Shown here: piece after piece, positions 8,470 to 17,759 of the stretch
How the letters are laid out: each line of letters begins with the position of its first letter
Numbering within the stretch: the first letter of the stretch is position 1
Source of the DNA: Anaerolineae bacterium
Lineage (GTDB): Bacteria; Chloroflexota; Anaerolineae; JAFGEY01
Assembly (NCBI GenBank): GCA_016929205.1
Contig: JAFGJF010000109.1
Location: 1-28,232, forward strand
Direction of reading: 5' to 3'
DNA: 28,232 bases
Notes under the pieces: generated by a model
Databases searched by the model: none
The model's input: the letters and a program-made list of their open reading frames with translations, nothing else
Told to the model about the DNA's origin: nothing
Program-made: the position numbers and the translations under genes

Positions 8470-9345
8470 ATGGAGACGGGGTTCAGGAATTGGCTTCACA
8501 ATGAAAAAGCGGTAACGAAACGGCTCAAGGTAGCGACGGTGGCAATGCAGTGCCATCGCGAACCTGCTGCCAACCGGTCCGAAATCGCGGATCAGGTTGA
8601 AGCAATCGTGGAGGCCCATCCCGACGTCGAGCTGATCGTGTTCGGCGAGATGACCCTGGGCTGGTACAACCCGGGCGGAGAGCCGGATTATCACCGCCGC
8701 ATCTCGGAACCAATCCCGGGCGAGACAACGCGTCTGCTGGGTGAGTTGGCAAGAAAACACGGCATCGCCCTTTGTTTTGGCCTATCCGAGATCGACAACG
8801 GAACACTGTACAATGCACAGGTGCTGCTGAATCCGCAGGGCGAGATCCAGGCCGTCCATCGCAAATGGAATCTGAAAGCGGGGGAAAGAAAAGCGGGCTA
8901 CCAGCCGGGAGGGTCATGCGTGACGGTCACCACGATCAAGGGAATCAGGACGGGGCTGATCATCTGTTCCGACGCCGCCCACCCGCGCACGATAAAAGAA
9001 CTGATCAAGCACCGCCTGGACCTGATCCTGTTCAGCCTGGCCGATGACAGGGACGAAAAATGGTTCGTCGCCAAGGCGAACGCCAGGCTGTACGATGCGT
9101 GGGTCGTGTCCGCAAATCGCTATGGCCAGGAGGACCATTACTGGAACGGACACCTGGTGATCTCGGATCCACTGGGCGCGCTGCGCTGCACGTCGCTGGA
9201 TAAGGAACAGACCCTGGTCTACGCATTGGGATTCCCAAGCGACGAGCGGTGGCTGGAAAGGCTGATGAGAAACGTCGTAGTCAAAACACCGCTGCTCATC
9301 CACGCCCTCAGACATTGGAAGATCCTGTTGTCCTATTATCGATAG
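8470..9345 (+). CDS. Carbon-nitrogen hydrolase (nitrilase superfamily)
   Basis: The protein has 291 aa. The Glu-Lys-Cys triad of the superfamily is in place: E60 in LIVFGEMTLGW, K132 in HRKWNLK and C166 in TGLIICSDAAHP. A second Glu, E137 to E139, follows the Lys as usual. The family hydrolyses or condenses C-N bonds (amidases, carbamoylases, N-acyltransferases), and no subgroup is evident. The first ~18 residues precede the conserved KVATVAMQ strand, so a later start is possible, but no other ATG fits. Its TAG stop lies inside the Shine-Dalgarno of the next gene, so it is the first gene of a three-gene operon with the BtrH-like and MBL-fold genes. Confidence 0.85.
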   Translation: METGFRNWLHNEKAVTKRLKVATVAMQCHREPAANRSEIADQVEAIVEAHPDVELIVFGEMTLGWYNPGGEPDYHRRISEPIPGETTRLLGELARKHGIALCFGLSEIDNGTLYNAQVLLNPQGEIQAVHRKWNLKAGERKAGYQPGGSCVTVTTIKGIRTGLIICSDAAHPRTIKELIKHRLDLILFSLADDRDEKWFVAKANARLYDAWVVSANRYGQEDHYWNGHLVISDPLGALRCTSLDKEQTLVYALGFPSDERWLERLMRNVVVKTPLLIHALRHWKILLSYYR

Positions 9346-9349
9346 GAGG
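9344..9349 (+). promoter_or_regulatory. Shine-Dalgarno AGGAGG overlapping the nitrilase stop
   Basis: The sequence TAGGAGG puts the nitrilase stop codon inside a perfect AGGAGG, four bases before ATG 9354. This fixes that start and indicates coupled translation; an in-frame GTG at 9249 has no such support. Confidence 0.8.
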
Positions 9350-9353
9350 CAAT

Positions 9354-10361
9354 ATGAAACTCACGATCCCACACCGTCCATCAGCCGGCATGTGCCCGGT
9401 CAATGGCATCCGCGACCTGGTGCAATGGCGATCCGGCCGGGATTGGTCGAACCAGTTTCTACATGGTCTGGGCCAGGGCGGCGGGTTCGCCTACCTGCGC
9501 TTCAATGCTGCCGATCCGCCATGCCAGGTATACTGGGGCATCGCCGGCCCCCGGCAGCACGCATACCTGGCGGAGTTACTCGGCGCGAGCTATACGGAGA
9601 TCGAAAACCGCACATTCAAATTCTCGTGGCGCAAGGCGCGAGAGGCGCTGGACACCGGCACGCCACCCGTGCTGGGACCGCTGGATATGTTTTACCTGCC
9701 CTTTTACTCGGGACTCTATCGACAGCGGCACATCCCGATCCACTACCTGCTGCTGGTTGGTTATGACGAAAGCATAGCCTATGTGCACGACACGGGCCAG
9801 GTTGCGGTTCAGGCCCTGCCGCTAACCGAACTGGAACCAGCCTGGAACGTGACCGTGCCCGGCCTGGGCAAGCGGAACCGGCTGGTTATCCTGGATATCC
9901 CAAAGCATGTCGCAGACGACGAAACACTGATCCGCAAATCGATCGCCGATCAATGCCGCTCGATGCTCCACCCACCGGTCAGTATGGTCGGCATCCCGGC
10001 AATGGAAAAGGTCACCCGCGAGATCGCCCACTGGACGGAAGAACTGGGACCTGACACTGCAAACAACTGCCTGCGCCAGGTGCGCGAGTACCTCAACTCG
10101 CCGCCCGACCTGGAAGGGGACCACCTGACCGCCGGGCGCGATCTCTACATCGCCTTCCTGGAAGAAGCGGGGCCGATAGTCGGATTAGACTTTTCGACTG
10201 CGATTGCGTCCCTCCGCGGCACGCTGGCAATCGCACCCCAACTTGCCCAGGCGATCCGACAGGGGCAGATTGAGGACGCTGCGGCCTGTTTCGAGCGCAT
10301 CGCGGTTGGGGAAAAAACGGCTTATACGAAACTGGCCGAGATCAGCAGATCAGAGGAATAG
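9354..10361 (+). CDS. BtrH-like protein (BtrH N-terminal domain plus DUF4872-like C-terminus)
   Basis: The protein has 335 aa. The N-terminal half matches the butirosin biosynthesis BtrH family, a papain-like fold. A Cys near the start (C14 in AGMCPVNGIRDL) is followed by the glycine-rich LHGLGQGGGFAYLRF, then H130 in PIHYLLLVGYD and D146 in YVHDTGQ. These give a plausible Cys-His-Asp triad. The C-terminal ~150 residues are helical, as in DUF4872. BtrH itself moves an acyl group from a carrier protein to an aminoglycoside, but most relatives are uncharacterised, so the acceptor here is unknown. It sits between a nitrilase and an MBL hydrolase with almost no spacing, which suggests joint handling of one amide- or ester-containing compound. 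Confidence 0.75.
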   Translation: MKLTIPHRPSAGMCPVNGIRDLVQWRSGRDWSNQFLHGLGQGGGFAYLRFNAADPPCQVYWGIAGPRQHAYLAELLGASYTEIENRTFKFSWRKAREALDTGTPPVLGPLDMFYLPFYSGLYRQRHIPIHYLLLVGYDESIAYVHDTGQVAVQALPLTELEPAWNVTVPGLGKRNRLVILDIPKHVADDETLIRKSIADQCRSMLHPPVSMVGIPAMEKVTREIAHWTEELGPDTANNCLRQVREYLNSPPDLEGDHLTAGRDLYIAFLEEAGPIVGLDFSTAIASLRGTLAIAPQLAQAIRQGQIEDAAACFERIAVGEKTAYTKLAEISRSEE

Positions 10362-10364
10362 CCA

Positions 10365-11147
10365 GTGAATCCGTTTGCCAAAGATGAGGAAAAGGTGCCC
10401 TTTGACCATACCATCCACTTTTTAAACTGCTTTACCTGTAACGCTCGCGTACCCTCCTATTTGCGCACCGGCGTGCTCTGCATGTTGATCGAAACCAACC
10501 AGGGTCTCGTCCTCGTGGATACCGGACCCGGCGAGGCCGATTACCGCCGCAAGCCGGCGATCCTCTACACCTTTCTGCTGGCGACGATCGTCCCCCTAGA
10601 CCCGGAAGAGGCAGCAGTGCGGCAGGTTGTGCGCCTCGGCTACCAACCGGAAGCAGTGCGCCACATCGTGCTCACCCATATGCATTTCGACCACTGCAGC
10701 GGTCTGCCCGATTTTCCACACGCCCAGGTCCACGTCCATCACCGCGAGCTCGAAGCCTTTAAGGGAACCCCGCACCGCTGGAGCGACCTGGCTTACGTCC
10801 GCCATCACATCGCCCACGGGCCGGATTTTGCGCTCTATGCGGACGACGGCGAAACGTGGTTCGACCTGCCGGCGATCCGCCTGCCCTTTGAGCCGGAAAT
10901 GTGGCTGGTGCCGCTGTTTGGACACACGCGCGGTCACTGCGGCGTCGCCGTCCGGACCGGCTTCGGCTGGCTGTTTCACGTCGGGGACGCGGCACCGATA
11001 GGACTCGACGATTATGTACCCAAGTGGTTGGTCCGCCTGGTTCTGGGCCCGCACGCGCCGCGCCTGCGGGCATTCCAGGCCGCACACCCCGAGATTCGGA
11101 TGACGACCGGCCACATGTGGCTGGATTTCTTCAAGAATCCTGCATAG
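10365..11147 (+). CDS. MBL-fold metallo-hydrolase (lactonase-like)
   Basis: The protein has 260 aa from a GTG start only three bases after the previous stop, with GAGG at 10353-10356. The binuclear zinc motif is HMHFDH (H105, H107, D109, H110). H191 in FGHTRGHCGV and D208 in FHVGDAAP complete the site. The early LVLVDTGPGEADY strand is typical of metallo-beta-lactamase-fold hydrolases, including the N-acyl homoserine lactonase branch. Substrate is unknown. It is the last gene of the nitrilase/BtrH-like operon. Confidence 0.85.
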   Translation: MNPFAKDEEKVPFDHTIHFLNCFTCNARVPSYLRTGVLCMLIETNQGLVLVDTGPGEADYRRKPAILYTFLLATIVPLDPEEAAVRQVVRLGYQPEAVRHIVLTHMHFDHCSGLPDFPHAQVHVHHRELEAFKGTPHRWSDLAYVRHHIAHGPDFALYADDGETWFDLPAIRLPFEPEMWLVPLFGHTRGHCGVAVRTGFGWLFHVGDAAPIGLDDYVPKWLVRLVLGPHAPRLRAFQAAHPEIRMTTGHMWLDFFKNPA

Positions 11148-11203
11148 ACAACAGTCAGCATTCCCGGCGTTTGGTCTATCCAGGTGCGGAAGGGAGAAAA
11201 AAC

Positions 11204-11296
11204 TTGGCGAATTTGATTGACAGTACCCGTAAGCTCAGAGATATCTTGCTGCAAGACCGGCATCGGCCAACCTACCACTGGCCGCCTGGGGTATAG
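11204..11296 (+). pseudogene. Short 5' remnant of a GH32-like gene
   Basis: A 30-codon open frame begins at TTG 11204 behind a purine-rich GGAAGGGAG (11188-11196) and ends at TAG 11294-11296. It reads ..STRKLRDILLQDRHRPTYHW. This resembles the extreme N-terminus of GH32-like enzymes in related bacteria (LR..LL.D.HRP.YH). The following domain is absent. I treat it as a gene-decay remnant; it could also be a chance small ORF. Confidence 0.3.
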
Positions 11297-11344
11297 CTCC
11301 GGCAAATCCATGGTGACCAGATCTGCACGAGAAAGGAAGTAAAT

Positions 11345-12423
11345 ATGGACAACCAAGCAGACAACCGGCAAGAAAACGAGCCATCTGGCATTTTGCTCAA
11401 GAACGTCAACATATTCGATGGGACAAATGCCCAACTCCAGGAAGATATGGATACCCTGGTTGAAGGCAATCGGATCAAACAGATCGGTCATGACCTTGCC
11501 GCACCCACCGGCGCGATCGAGATCGACGGCAAGGGACACGTTCTGATGCCCGGGATCATCAACAGCCACTATCATATGATCGGCGCGCTGCCGACCAAGC
11601 GGTTTTTTACCGGGCCGCCAAAGGACTATCGGGCCTTCTGGTATGCCAAAGGCCTGAACATGTGCTTGATGCAAGGCGTGACCACGGTCAGGGATATCGG
11701 CGGCAATGATTGGGGCGTCGTTCACGCAGCAGAAGAAGGGTTGATCGACGCGCCGCGCATTTTCGCCTCCGGCGCGCTGATCTGCCAGACGGGCGGGCAT
11801 TTTGACGTCCGGCCTCGAGATATGGCCCTGGAAAAATCGGAATTTGCCGGCGGCCTGACCGTCGTCTTTGACGGCATGGCCTACCTTGCCGACGGGCCTG
11901 ACGCCGTGCGCCGGGCGGCGCGCGAGTGCCTGCGCCAGGGCGCGACCCAGATCAAGATCGCCTCGGGCGGCGGCGCGGCCTCACTGGTCGATCCGATCCA
12001 TTCGATCCAGTTCACGACGGAAGAGGTGCGCGCTCCGTGCAGGTCGCCAAAAACTGGGACACCTATGTCGCCACTCACGTCTACACCTCGGAAGCGGCGA
12101 TCCGCGACATCGAAAACGGGGTCATGTCCCTGGAACACGCCAACCTGGTCAACGAAGAGGCGGTCAGGTGCGGCGTCGACAAAGGGGTCTGGTGGTCGCC
12201 GCAGACGGTCGTCTATCTGCACCCGCCGGAGGATTGGAACGACGTCCAGCGGGCCAAACTTCAAGTCGTCGTCGACGGCCTCGAGAACACGCTGGCCCTG
12301 TTCAAAAAGCACGATGCCCAGGTCCTGTTCGGCACCGATTGCTTTGGCAACTAGGATTGATTCTGCCGCTCTGGTCTCCGCATGTCTCTGTACGCACAAG
12401 AGCTTGTTCAGTTCCACAAAATG
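11345..12423 (+). pseudogene. Metal-dependent amidohydrolase, frameshifted and truncated
   Basis: The start at ATG 11345 has AAAGGAAG upstream. The first frame runs LLKNVNIFDG, LMPGIINSHYHMIG (HxH metal motif), GVTTVRDIGG and TQIKIASGGG to FTTEEVRA at ~12034. A one-base loss (or two-base gain) near 12032-12037 shifts the frame. The second frame continues with VQVAKNWDTYVATHVYT, MSLEHANLVNEEA and VLFGTDCFGN, giving the remaining His, His and Asp ligands. It hits TAG (12352-12354) and TGA (12358-12360), after which SLYAQELVQFHKM still looks like the same family. It then abuts the GH3 remnant. All catalytic motifs are recognisable, but the gene is split and lacks its C-terminal ~70-100 residues. 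It belongs to the imidazolonepropionase/prolidase-like amidohydrolases (PF01979). Confidence 0.8.
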
Positions 12424-15400
12424 TGATCGCACTTGCCGCGCAGCAGCCGTACCCAGGCCCCGGTCCGCACCCCATCCCCGGCAAGATCGAGGCAGAAGAC
12501 TATGACCTCGGCGGTGAAGGCGTGGCCTATCACGACGCGACGACGGGCAACGAAGGCGGCAAATATCGCGGCGACGACGTAGACATCGAAGACACGGCAG
12601 ATATGGACGGTGGATACAACGTCGGCTGGATCGAAGAAGGCGAATGGTTGTCCTACACGGTCGACGTCGCCTCTACCAGCCTGTACGACATCCAGGTGCG
12701 CGTGGCATCGGCTATGGATAGGACCATCAGCGAGACCCTGTCGGTCACCGGGCCGGTCAGCTGGACGGTGCCGCTTACCCGTGTGCTCCACATCGAGTTC
12801 GACGGCACGAACGTGAGCGGGCCGATACGTTTTGTGACCACCGGCGGCTTTGCGGCAGCCATAGATGCCGCCAGAAACGCCGACGTTGTGATCTTTGTCG
12901 GCGGACTGGATGACACGCAAGAGGGCGAAGAGCTCGATCGGGCGAGCGGTTCCGTTCAACTGCCGGGGCAGCAACAGGCGCTGATCAACGCTCTGGCAGC
13001 GGTCAACCCCAACGTGATCGTGGTGCTCCAGAGCGGCGGCATCGTCACTCTGGAACCGTGTTTTGATAGCATCAAAGGGCTCATTTATGCCTTTTATCCC
13101 GGGCAAGAAGGCGGCGATGCGATCGCACACATCCTGTTCGGCGACGTGAACCCGAGCGGCAAGCTGCCGGTGACCATGCCGCGCAACGACGCGCAGTTGC
13201 CGTCCGGGGACGATCTGGATTTCAGCGGCGACCTGGTGGATGGCTTTGGCTACCGGCGCTTTGACAGCCAGGGACTGGTTCCACAATACGCCTTTGGGTA
13301 TGGGCTCAACTATACGACGTTCGAATACGGGAATCTGATCGTGACCCCGGCCTCACCCTCCGGGGATGCGCCGATCCTGGTGAGTGTCGACGTGACCAAC
13401 ACCGGCGAAATCACAGGAGATCAAGTGGTCCAGCTTTACCTCAGCGCCTACTTGGCGGACCCGAAGGCGAGGGACGTGGTGCCGATGCCGGTCAAACAAC
13501 TGCGCGGCTTTGAGCGCGTGACGCTGAGCCCAGGTCAATCCAAGCCGGTCACGTTTACCCTTGGCCCGGAAGAACTTGCATTTTGGTCGGTTTCCGATGA
13601 CGGCTTGCGCGTCGAGGCAGGCAGGTATGCTGTTCAAGTAGGCGGGTCTTCGGATAACCTGCCTCTCTCCGTGACATTCGAACTTGGATCCTCCATGCTG
13701 TACGACAGCGCGAGCGGCAAGACAGCCCCTGCGCTTGATCCTGTCCTCGGAAACGTGGCACTCAATCGCCCGGCGACCTGTTCGTCCATCGAAAAGCCAG
13801 ACTATTTTTGTGGTTATGCCGTGGATGGCGATCTGTCGACGCGCTGGAGCAGCCAGTTCAGTGACCCACAGTGGATCGATGTGGATCTCGGCGTATCACA
13901 GGATATCAAACGGGTGATTCTGCACTGGGAAACGGCGTATGGCAAGGCCTACCAGATCCAGGTTTCACACGATGCCATCCATTGGACCGCCATCTATAGC
14001 ACCACGGCCGGCGATGGAGAGGTAGACAACCTGGACGTATCCGGCACGGGTCGATATGTGCGCGTGTACACCACACAACGGAGTATGGAATTTGGCTGCT
14101 CGCTGTGGGAATTTAAAGTCTATGCCAGATCCTACCAGGCCTACCTGCCCCGGGTGCTGCACCAGTTCTCGCCCGATCAGCCGCCCACCAATCCAACGCG
14201 CTCGCTGAGCATCCTGGTAGACGATTTCAGAACCCAACCTTATCCGGGAGAACCCACCTATCGCTACAACCGCCTGGCAGGCGATCGCAAGGCGGTCAAC
14301 GATAGCCACCTGGACTGGGGCAATGGGCAAGTGACGACCACCATTTCCTCCGGACAGACCTGGGGCGGGGTATGGATGAGCCTGAACCATCCAATAGGTG
14401 AGGGCCTGCCCGTCGATTTTTCCTCGGTTCTGCCGCCACAGATCTTGGCCGCTTATCAAAGCCAGATCACGGGTATCACGGCGGTCATTGCTGGGGGCAC
14501 ATCGGGACGCACCTTGAGATTGGAACTCAAGGACAGGGGCGAGCTGCAGTGGCAAAAAGAAATTGTCCTGAACGGCGGACGTCAGGTTGTAAACACCGAT
14601 CTGCCCGAACTGAAAGACGTCAACGAACTGCTTTGGATCCTGGACGATGCATCGGCAGGCGATGACGTCATTCTTGAACGCATCGCATTGACAGCCACAA
14701 CGCGGATTGCCGATACCGCAACAGCCGCGTTTGTGTGGAGCTATGGCATGCTTTTGAACAACTGGAACCCGGTGACGGGGCTGGTGCGCGACAAGGCGCA
14801 CGACGACAGCGGCGTATTTGACGCGATCCAGGCCACCGGCAGCCTGGCGGCAGCGACAGCGATGGCACAACAGATCGGCATCATCACTCATATCGATGCC
14901 GTCCAGATCGTCGATACAATTAGCGACACCCTGCTGCTCGACCTGCCCCGTTTTCACGGCTTGTGGCCCCACTTTTGCCAGGTCTCCTCCCGGGGAGAAA
15001 TCACCATCGCGCTCAACACGGAATGGTCTTCCGTAGATACGACGATCGCCGCCATCGGCCTGCTCGCCGCGCAAAGCGGCCTGGGAATGGACACATCGGG
15101 CGCCGAGCATATGCTTGCGGGCATTGACTGGGACAGCCTGGCCATGCCGGATGGTATCTCGCATGGATACGGCTGCGCCGGCGATCCGATCCCTGCTACC
15201 TAGGATGTGTTTGGTGGAGAAAGCTGGCTCATCGCATTGGCCTATGCCGGGACCACCGGTCACATCGCACCGATTACCTATTCTGTGCCACCCACTGCCA
15301 ACGGCTCCGGGTTTATCGACGAACTGGTATGGCTACTCGTACCACCGCCGTCCGGACGGGATTATTGGGGCACAGACTGGACGACGTACCGGTTGGACGC

Positions 15401-15926
15401 GGCGAGTAACCAAATCAGTTACTATACCTCCCGGTATCCAATGCCCTGTTTCGCCCGGCCCCGGTTGTTCGGATTGTCTGCCGGCGAGGTGCCAGATCCA
15501 TCACTGTTCCAGGGCAGCGTCTACCAGGCTTTTGGCGTGGGAGGACGTTTTGCATCCGCAAACGATGGATCGGTACTGTTGGGTGCGCCGGTCATTACCC
15601 CCCACTATGCGGCGATGGTCGCATCGCTCCGCCCACAAGAGGCGGTTGTTATGTGGAATTGGCTCATCGATGGCGCGTATTTTTCCCCTTTGAACAACGT
15701 CGAAAGCCTGATGTTCATTGCAAATTCAGATTGTGATGCCACCGTGCCGGTATGGAATCATCTGAAAGGGTCGTGGAATCTGTCTCTGCAAACGTTGGGA
15801 TGGGGACGCTATCTGGCCGAACGAGAGGGCAAGGTTCCTGTCTTGTGGCAGGCTATAACGGCGAACCCACTTTTGCGCGACGGGTATCTCATTTTGACAC
15901 CGAGTGGGTCAACGTCCATTTTTTGA
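12423..15926 (+). pseudogene. GH3 / CBM6 / F5-8 / glycoamylase-like multidomain secreted glycosidase, N-truncated with amber codon
   Basis: One frame holds several domains in order. A CBM6 (PGKIEAEDYDLGGEGVAYHD, ~12450-12840) is cut off right after FVTTGG. It is fused directly to a GH3 C-terminal domain (GFAAAIDAARNADVVIFVGG, ~12843-13330). A GH3 FN3-like domain follows (~13380-13680), then an F5/8 type C domain (NVALNRPATCSS, ~13745-14130). Next come a linker with YLPRVL, a beta-sandwich (~14200-14700), and an alpha/alpha-toroid domain resembling glycoamylase PF10091/GH144 or DUF3131 (NNWNPVTGLVRDKAHDDSG, TEWSSVDTTIAAIGLLAAQ). TAG at 15201-15203 interrupts PAT-DVFGGESWL, where Trp (TGG) would fit. 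The same frame then runs to 15926. The GH3 N-terminal catalytic barrel and signal peptide are missing. I treat it as a pseudogene; the start given is only the first GTG after the amidohydrolase remnant. Confidence 0.75.
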
Positions 15927-16012
15927 TCCGAGCAAATACGTCACCCGGTCCTGCAATAGCGCACTTTTGGATTGATAGTTGAAGCATAGTGTGATGGCCT
16001 TGTGCGCCAGGC

Positions 16013-17150
16013 TTATACGGCAAAGGGGTCAACGGCGTCGCGGATGGCATCGCCCACCAGGTTAAAACCCAGTGCCGTGTTGAGACTCGACAGCCGTGAG
16101 CATCACCGGTACGATGGCCCACAAAAGCCACGGCTTTTGCAGGAGCACGCGCGTCTCCTGTGCCTGGTTGAGCAGCAGCCCCCAGCTCGTCATTGGCGGG
16201 CGGATCCCTAGGCCGAGAAAGCTCAGCGCGGTCTCGCCCAGGATCATACCCGGAATGGCCAGCGTCGCCACGACGATCACATGGCTCAACGCGCTGGGCA
16301 GCAGGTGATGGAGAATAATGCGCAGGTCGCTGCAGTTCGCCACCCGCGCAGCCATGACAAAATCGGCATCGCGCATTGCCAACACCTTGGCACGCATCTG
16401 CCGCGCCAGGCTGCCCCAGTTGACCAGGGAAAGAACCACGGTGATCCCAAAGTACGTCTTGACCGAGTCCAGGCCCGGCGGCAGAGCCGAGGCCAGGGCC
16501 ATCCACAGTGGGATTTGGGGAAAGGCCATCAACACCTCGACAATGCGCATCGAGATGTCGTCGAACAAACCACCATAATAGCCCGCCGTCATCCCCACCA
16601 GCGAGCCGATGCTCAGGCTGAGGAAAACGCCCACCAGCCCCACCGTCAGGGAGACCCGCGCGCCGTACAGGATGCGGGTGAACAGGTCTTTGCCCAAATC
16701 ATCGGCGCCCAATAAAAAGACCTTGCCCGGGTCATCGACAACAAAGAGGTGGAGGTCTGACTCAATAGACCCCAGAAGCGTATAGGGCTCGCCCTTGGCG
16801 AAAAAGCGCACTGGATAGATCTCGTCCGTGCGTCTGCTCATTCGCCGGAAGGTATCGGGATCGGTGTAGGACTCGTAGCCGTAGACAAAAGGCAGCCGGA
16901 AGCGGCCCGTCTGGTCGCGGATGTGAATGCCGTTGGCAGAGACACCCGGAAACTTGGAGTGAATGGTCCTCACATCGTAGGGAGAAAAGAATCCTGCCAG
17001 GGCTGCCACCAGGTAAAAGACGATCAGCAATATCCCGGCGATGATCGCCAGATTGTTGCGCTTGAAGCGCAGCCAGGTGAGCTGGCCCACCGTCATAACC
17101 GTGATGTCCTTGTCAGTGAGCCGCCGGAATTTTTTGCGCTGCTTTGCCAT
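16013..17150 (-). pseudogene. ABC transporter permease, DppC/OppC type, frameshifted near the 3' end
   Basis: The start is ATG 17150 (MAKQRKKFRRLT) behind AGAGGA. An N-terminal helix follows (NNLAIIAGILLIVFYLVAAL), then a periplasmic insertion and the BPD_transp_1 domain. The EAA-type loop contains MAARVANCSDLRIILHHLLP, and ILGETALSFLGLGIRPP is typical of DppC-like permeases of peptide/sugar importers. After MLTA at ~16090 the frame reads VESQHGTGF and stops at 16062. Shifting by one base at ~16086-16092 restores SLNTALGFNLVGDAIRDAVD, the normal C-terminus, ending with TAA at 16013-16015. This is a late single indel, so function might partly survive. Confidence 0.85.
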
Positions 17151-17231
17151 CGTCATTTCCTCTAGAACACATTCTGTGCCTCTGATTCCACAGAGACGGG
17201 ACAAGACCTGCCCTGCACAGAGCCTGATCGA

Positions 17232-17750
17232 TCACAATGATTCGTAGCGAACGCGCGGGTCCAGGATCGCCAACAGGATGTCTGCCAGTAAATTCCCGAT
17301 CACCAGCAGGACCGTGACCAGGATCAGAAACGTACCCGCCAGGTAAACATCCTGCGTTTGGGTCGCCTGCAAGTACATCGGGCCCATCACCGGCAGATTC
17401 AAGACGATGCCGGTGAGCGCCGTGCTCGAGATCAGGTTCGGCAAAGACATACCCAAGCTCATCACCAGCGGATGGATGGCGTTGCGCACGCCATACTTCC
17501 AGATCAACTTTCTCTCGCGAATGCCCTTGGCTCGCGCCGTCTCCATATAGGGCATCCTCTGGACGTCCAGCAGGTTGCCGCGCATCACACGGATCAGGCC
17601 GGCCGTCCCGGTCACGGACACGATCAAGGCAGGCACCCACAGATGCTTGAGCAGGTCGACCACCTTGGCCAGCGACCACGGCGCATCCTCAAATCCGGAC
17701 GAAAAAAGCCCGGAGGGCACGAAACCCAAGAACCGGCTCCCTCCCACCAA
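17232..17750 (-). pseudogene. ABC transporter permease, DppB/OppB type, N-terminal half missing
   Basis: A 172-codon frame covers only the C-terminal half of a DppB-like permease, which is normally ~320-340 aa. PWSLAKVVDLLKHLWVPALI, GTAGLIRVMRGN, the EAA loop around ARAKGIRERKLIWKYGVRNAI, and TGIVLNLPVMGPMYLQA to the end ILDPRVRYESL are all present. The first ~150 residues are absent. The frame opens at a TTG ten bases after the stop of the solute-binding-protein remnant, so a deletion has joined the two genes. The companion permease follows 82 bases downstream. Confidence 0.85.
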
Positions 17751-17759
17751 TGTGCTACG

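Noticed and set aside
11868..12420. N-terminal extension of the GH3 frame back into the amidohydrolase
   Set aside because: The stretch translates to Arg/Pro/Ala-rich shadow sequence, while the other two frames encode amidohydrolase motifs.
15201..15203. TAG as a recoded (pyrrolysine-like) codon
   Set aside because: TAG is the ordinary stop of many intact genes here (3023, 3852, 6119, 8421, 9345, 10361, 11147), and the surrounding locus is full of other lesions.
13965..15263. 432-codon minus-strand frame opposite the GH3/glycoamylase remnant
   Set aside because: Shadow of the + strand frame, which carries F5/8 and glycoamylase-like motifs; no recognisable domain on the minus side.
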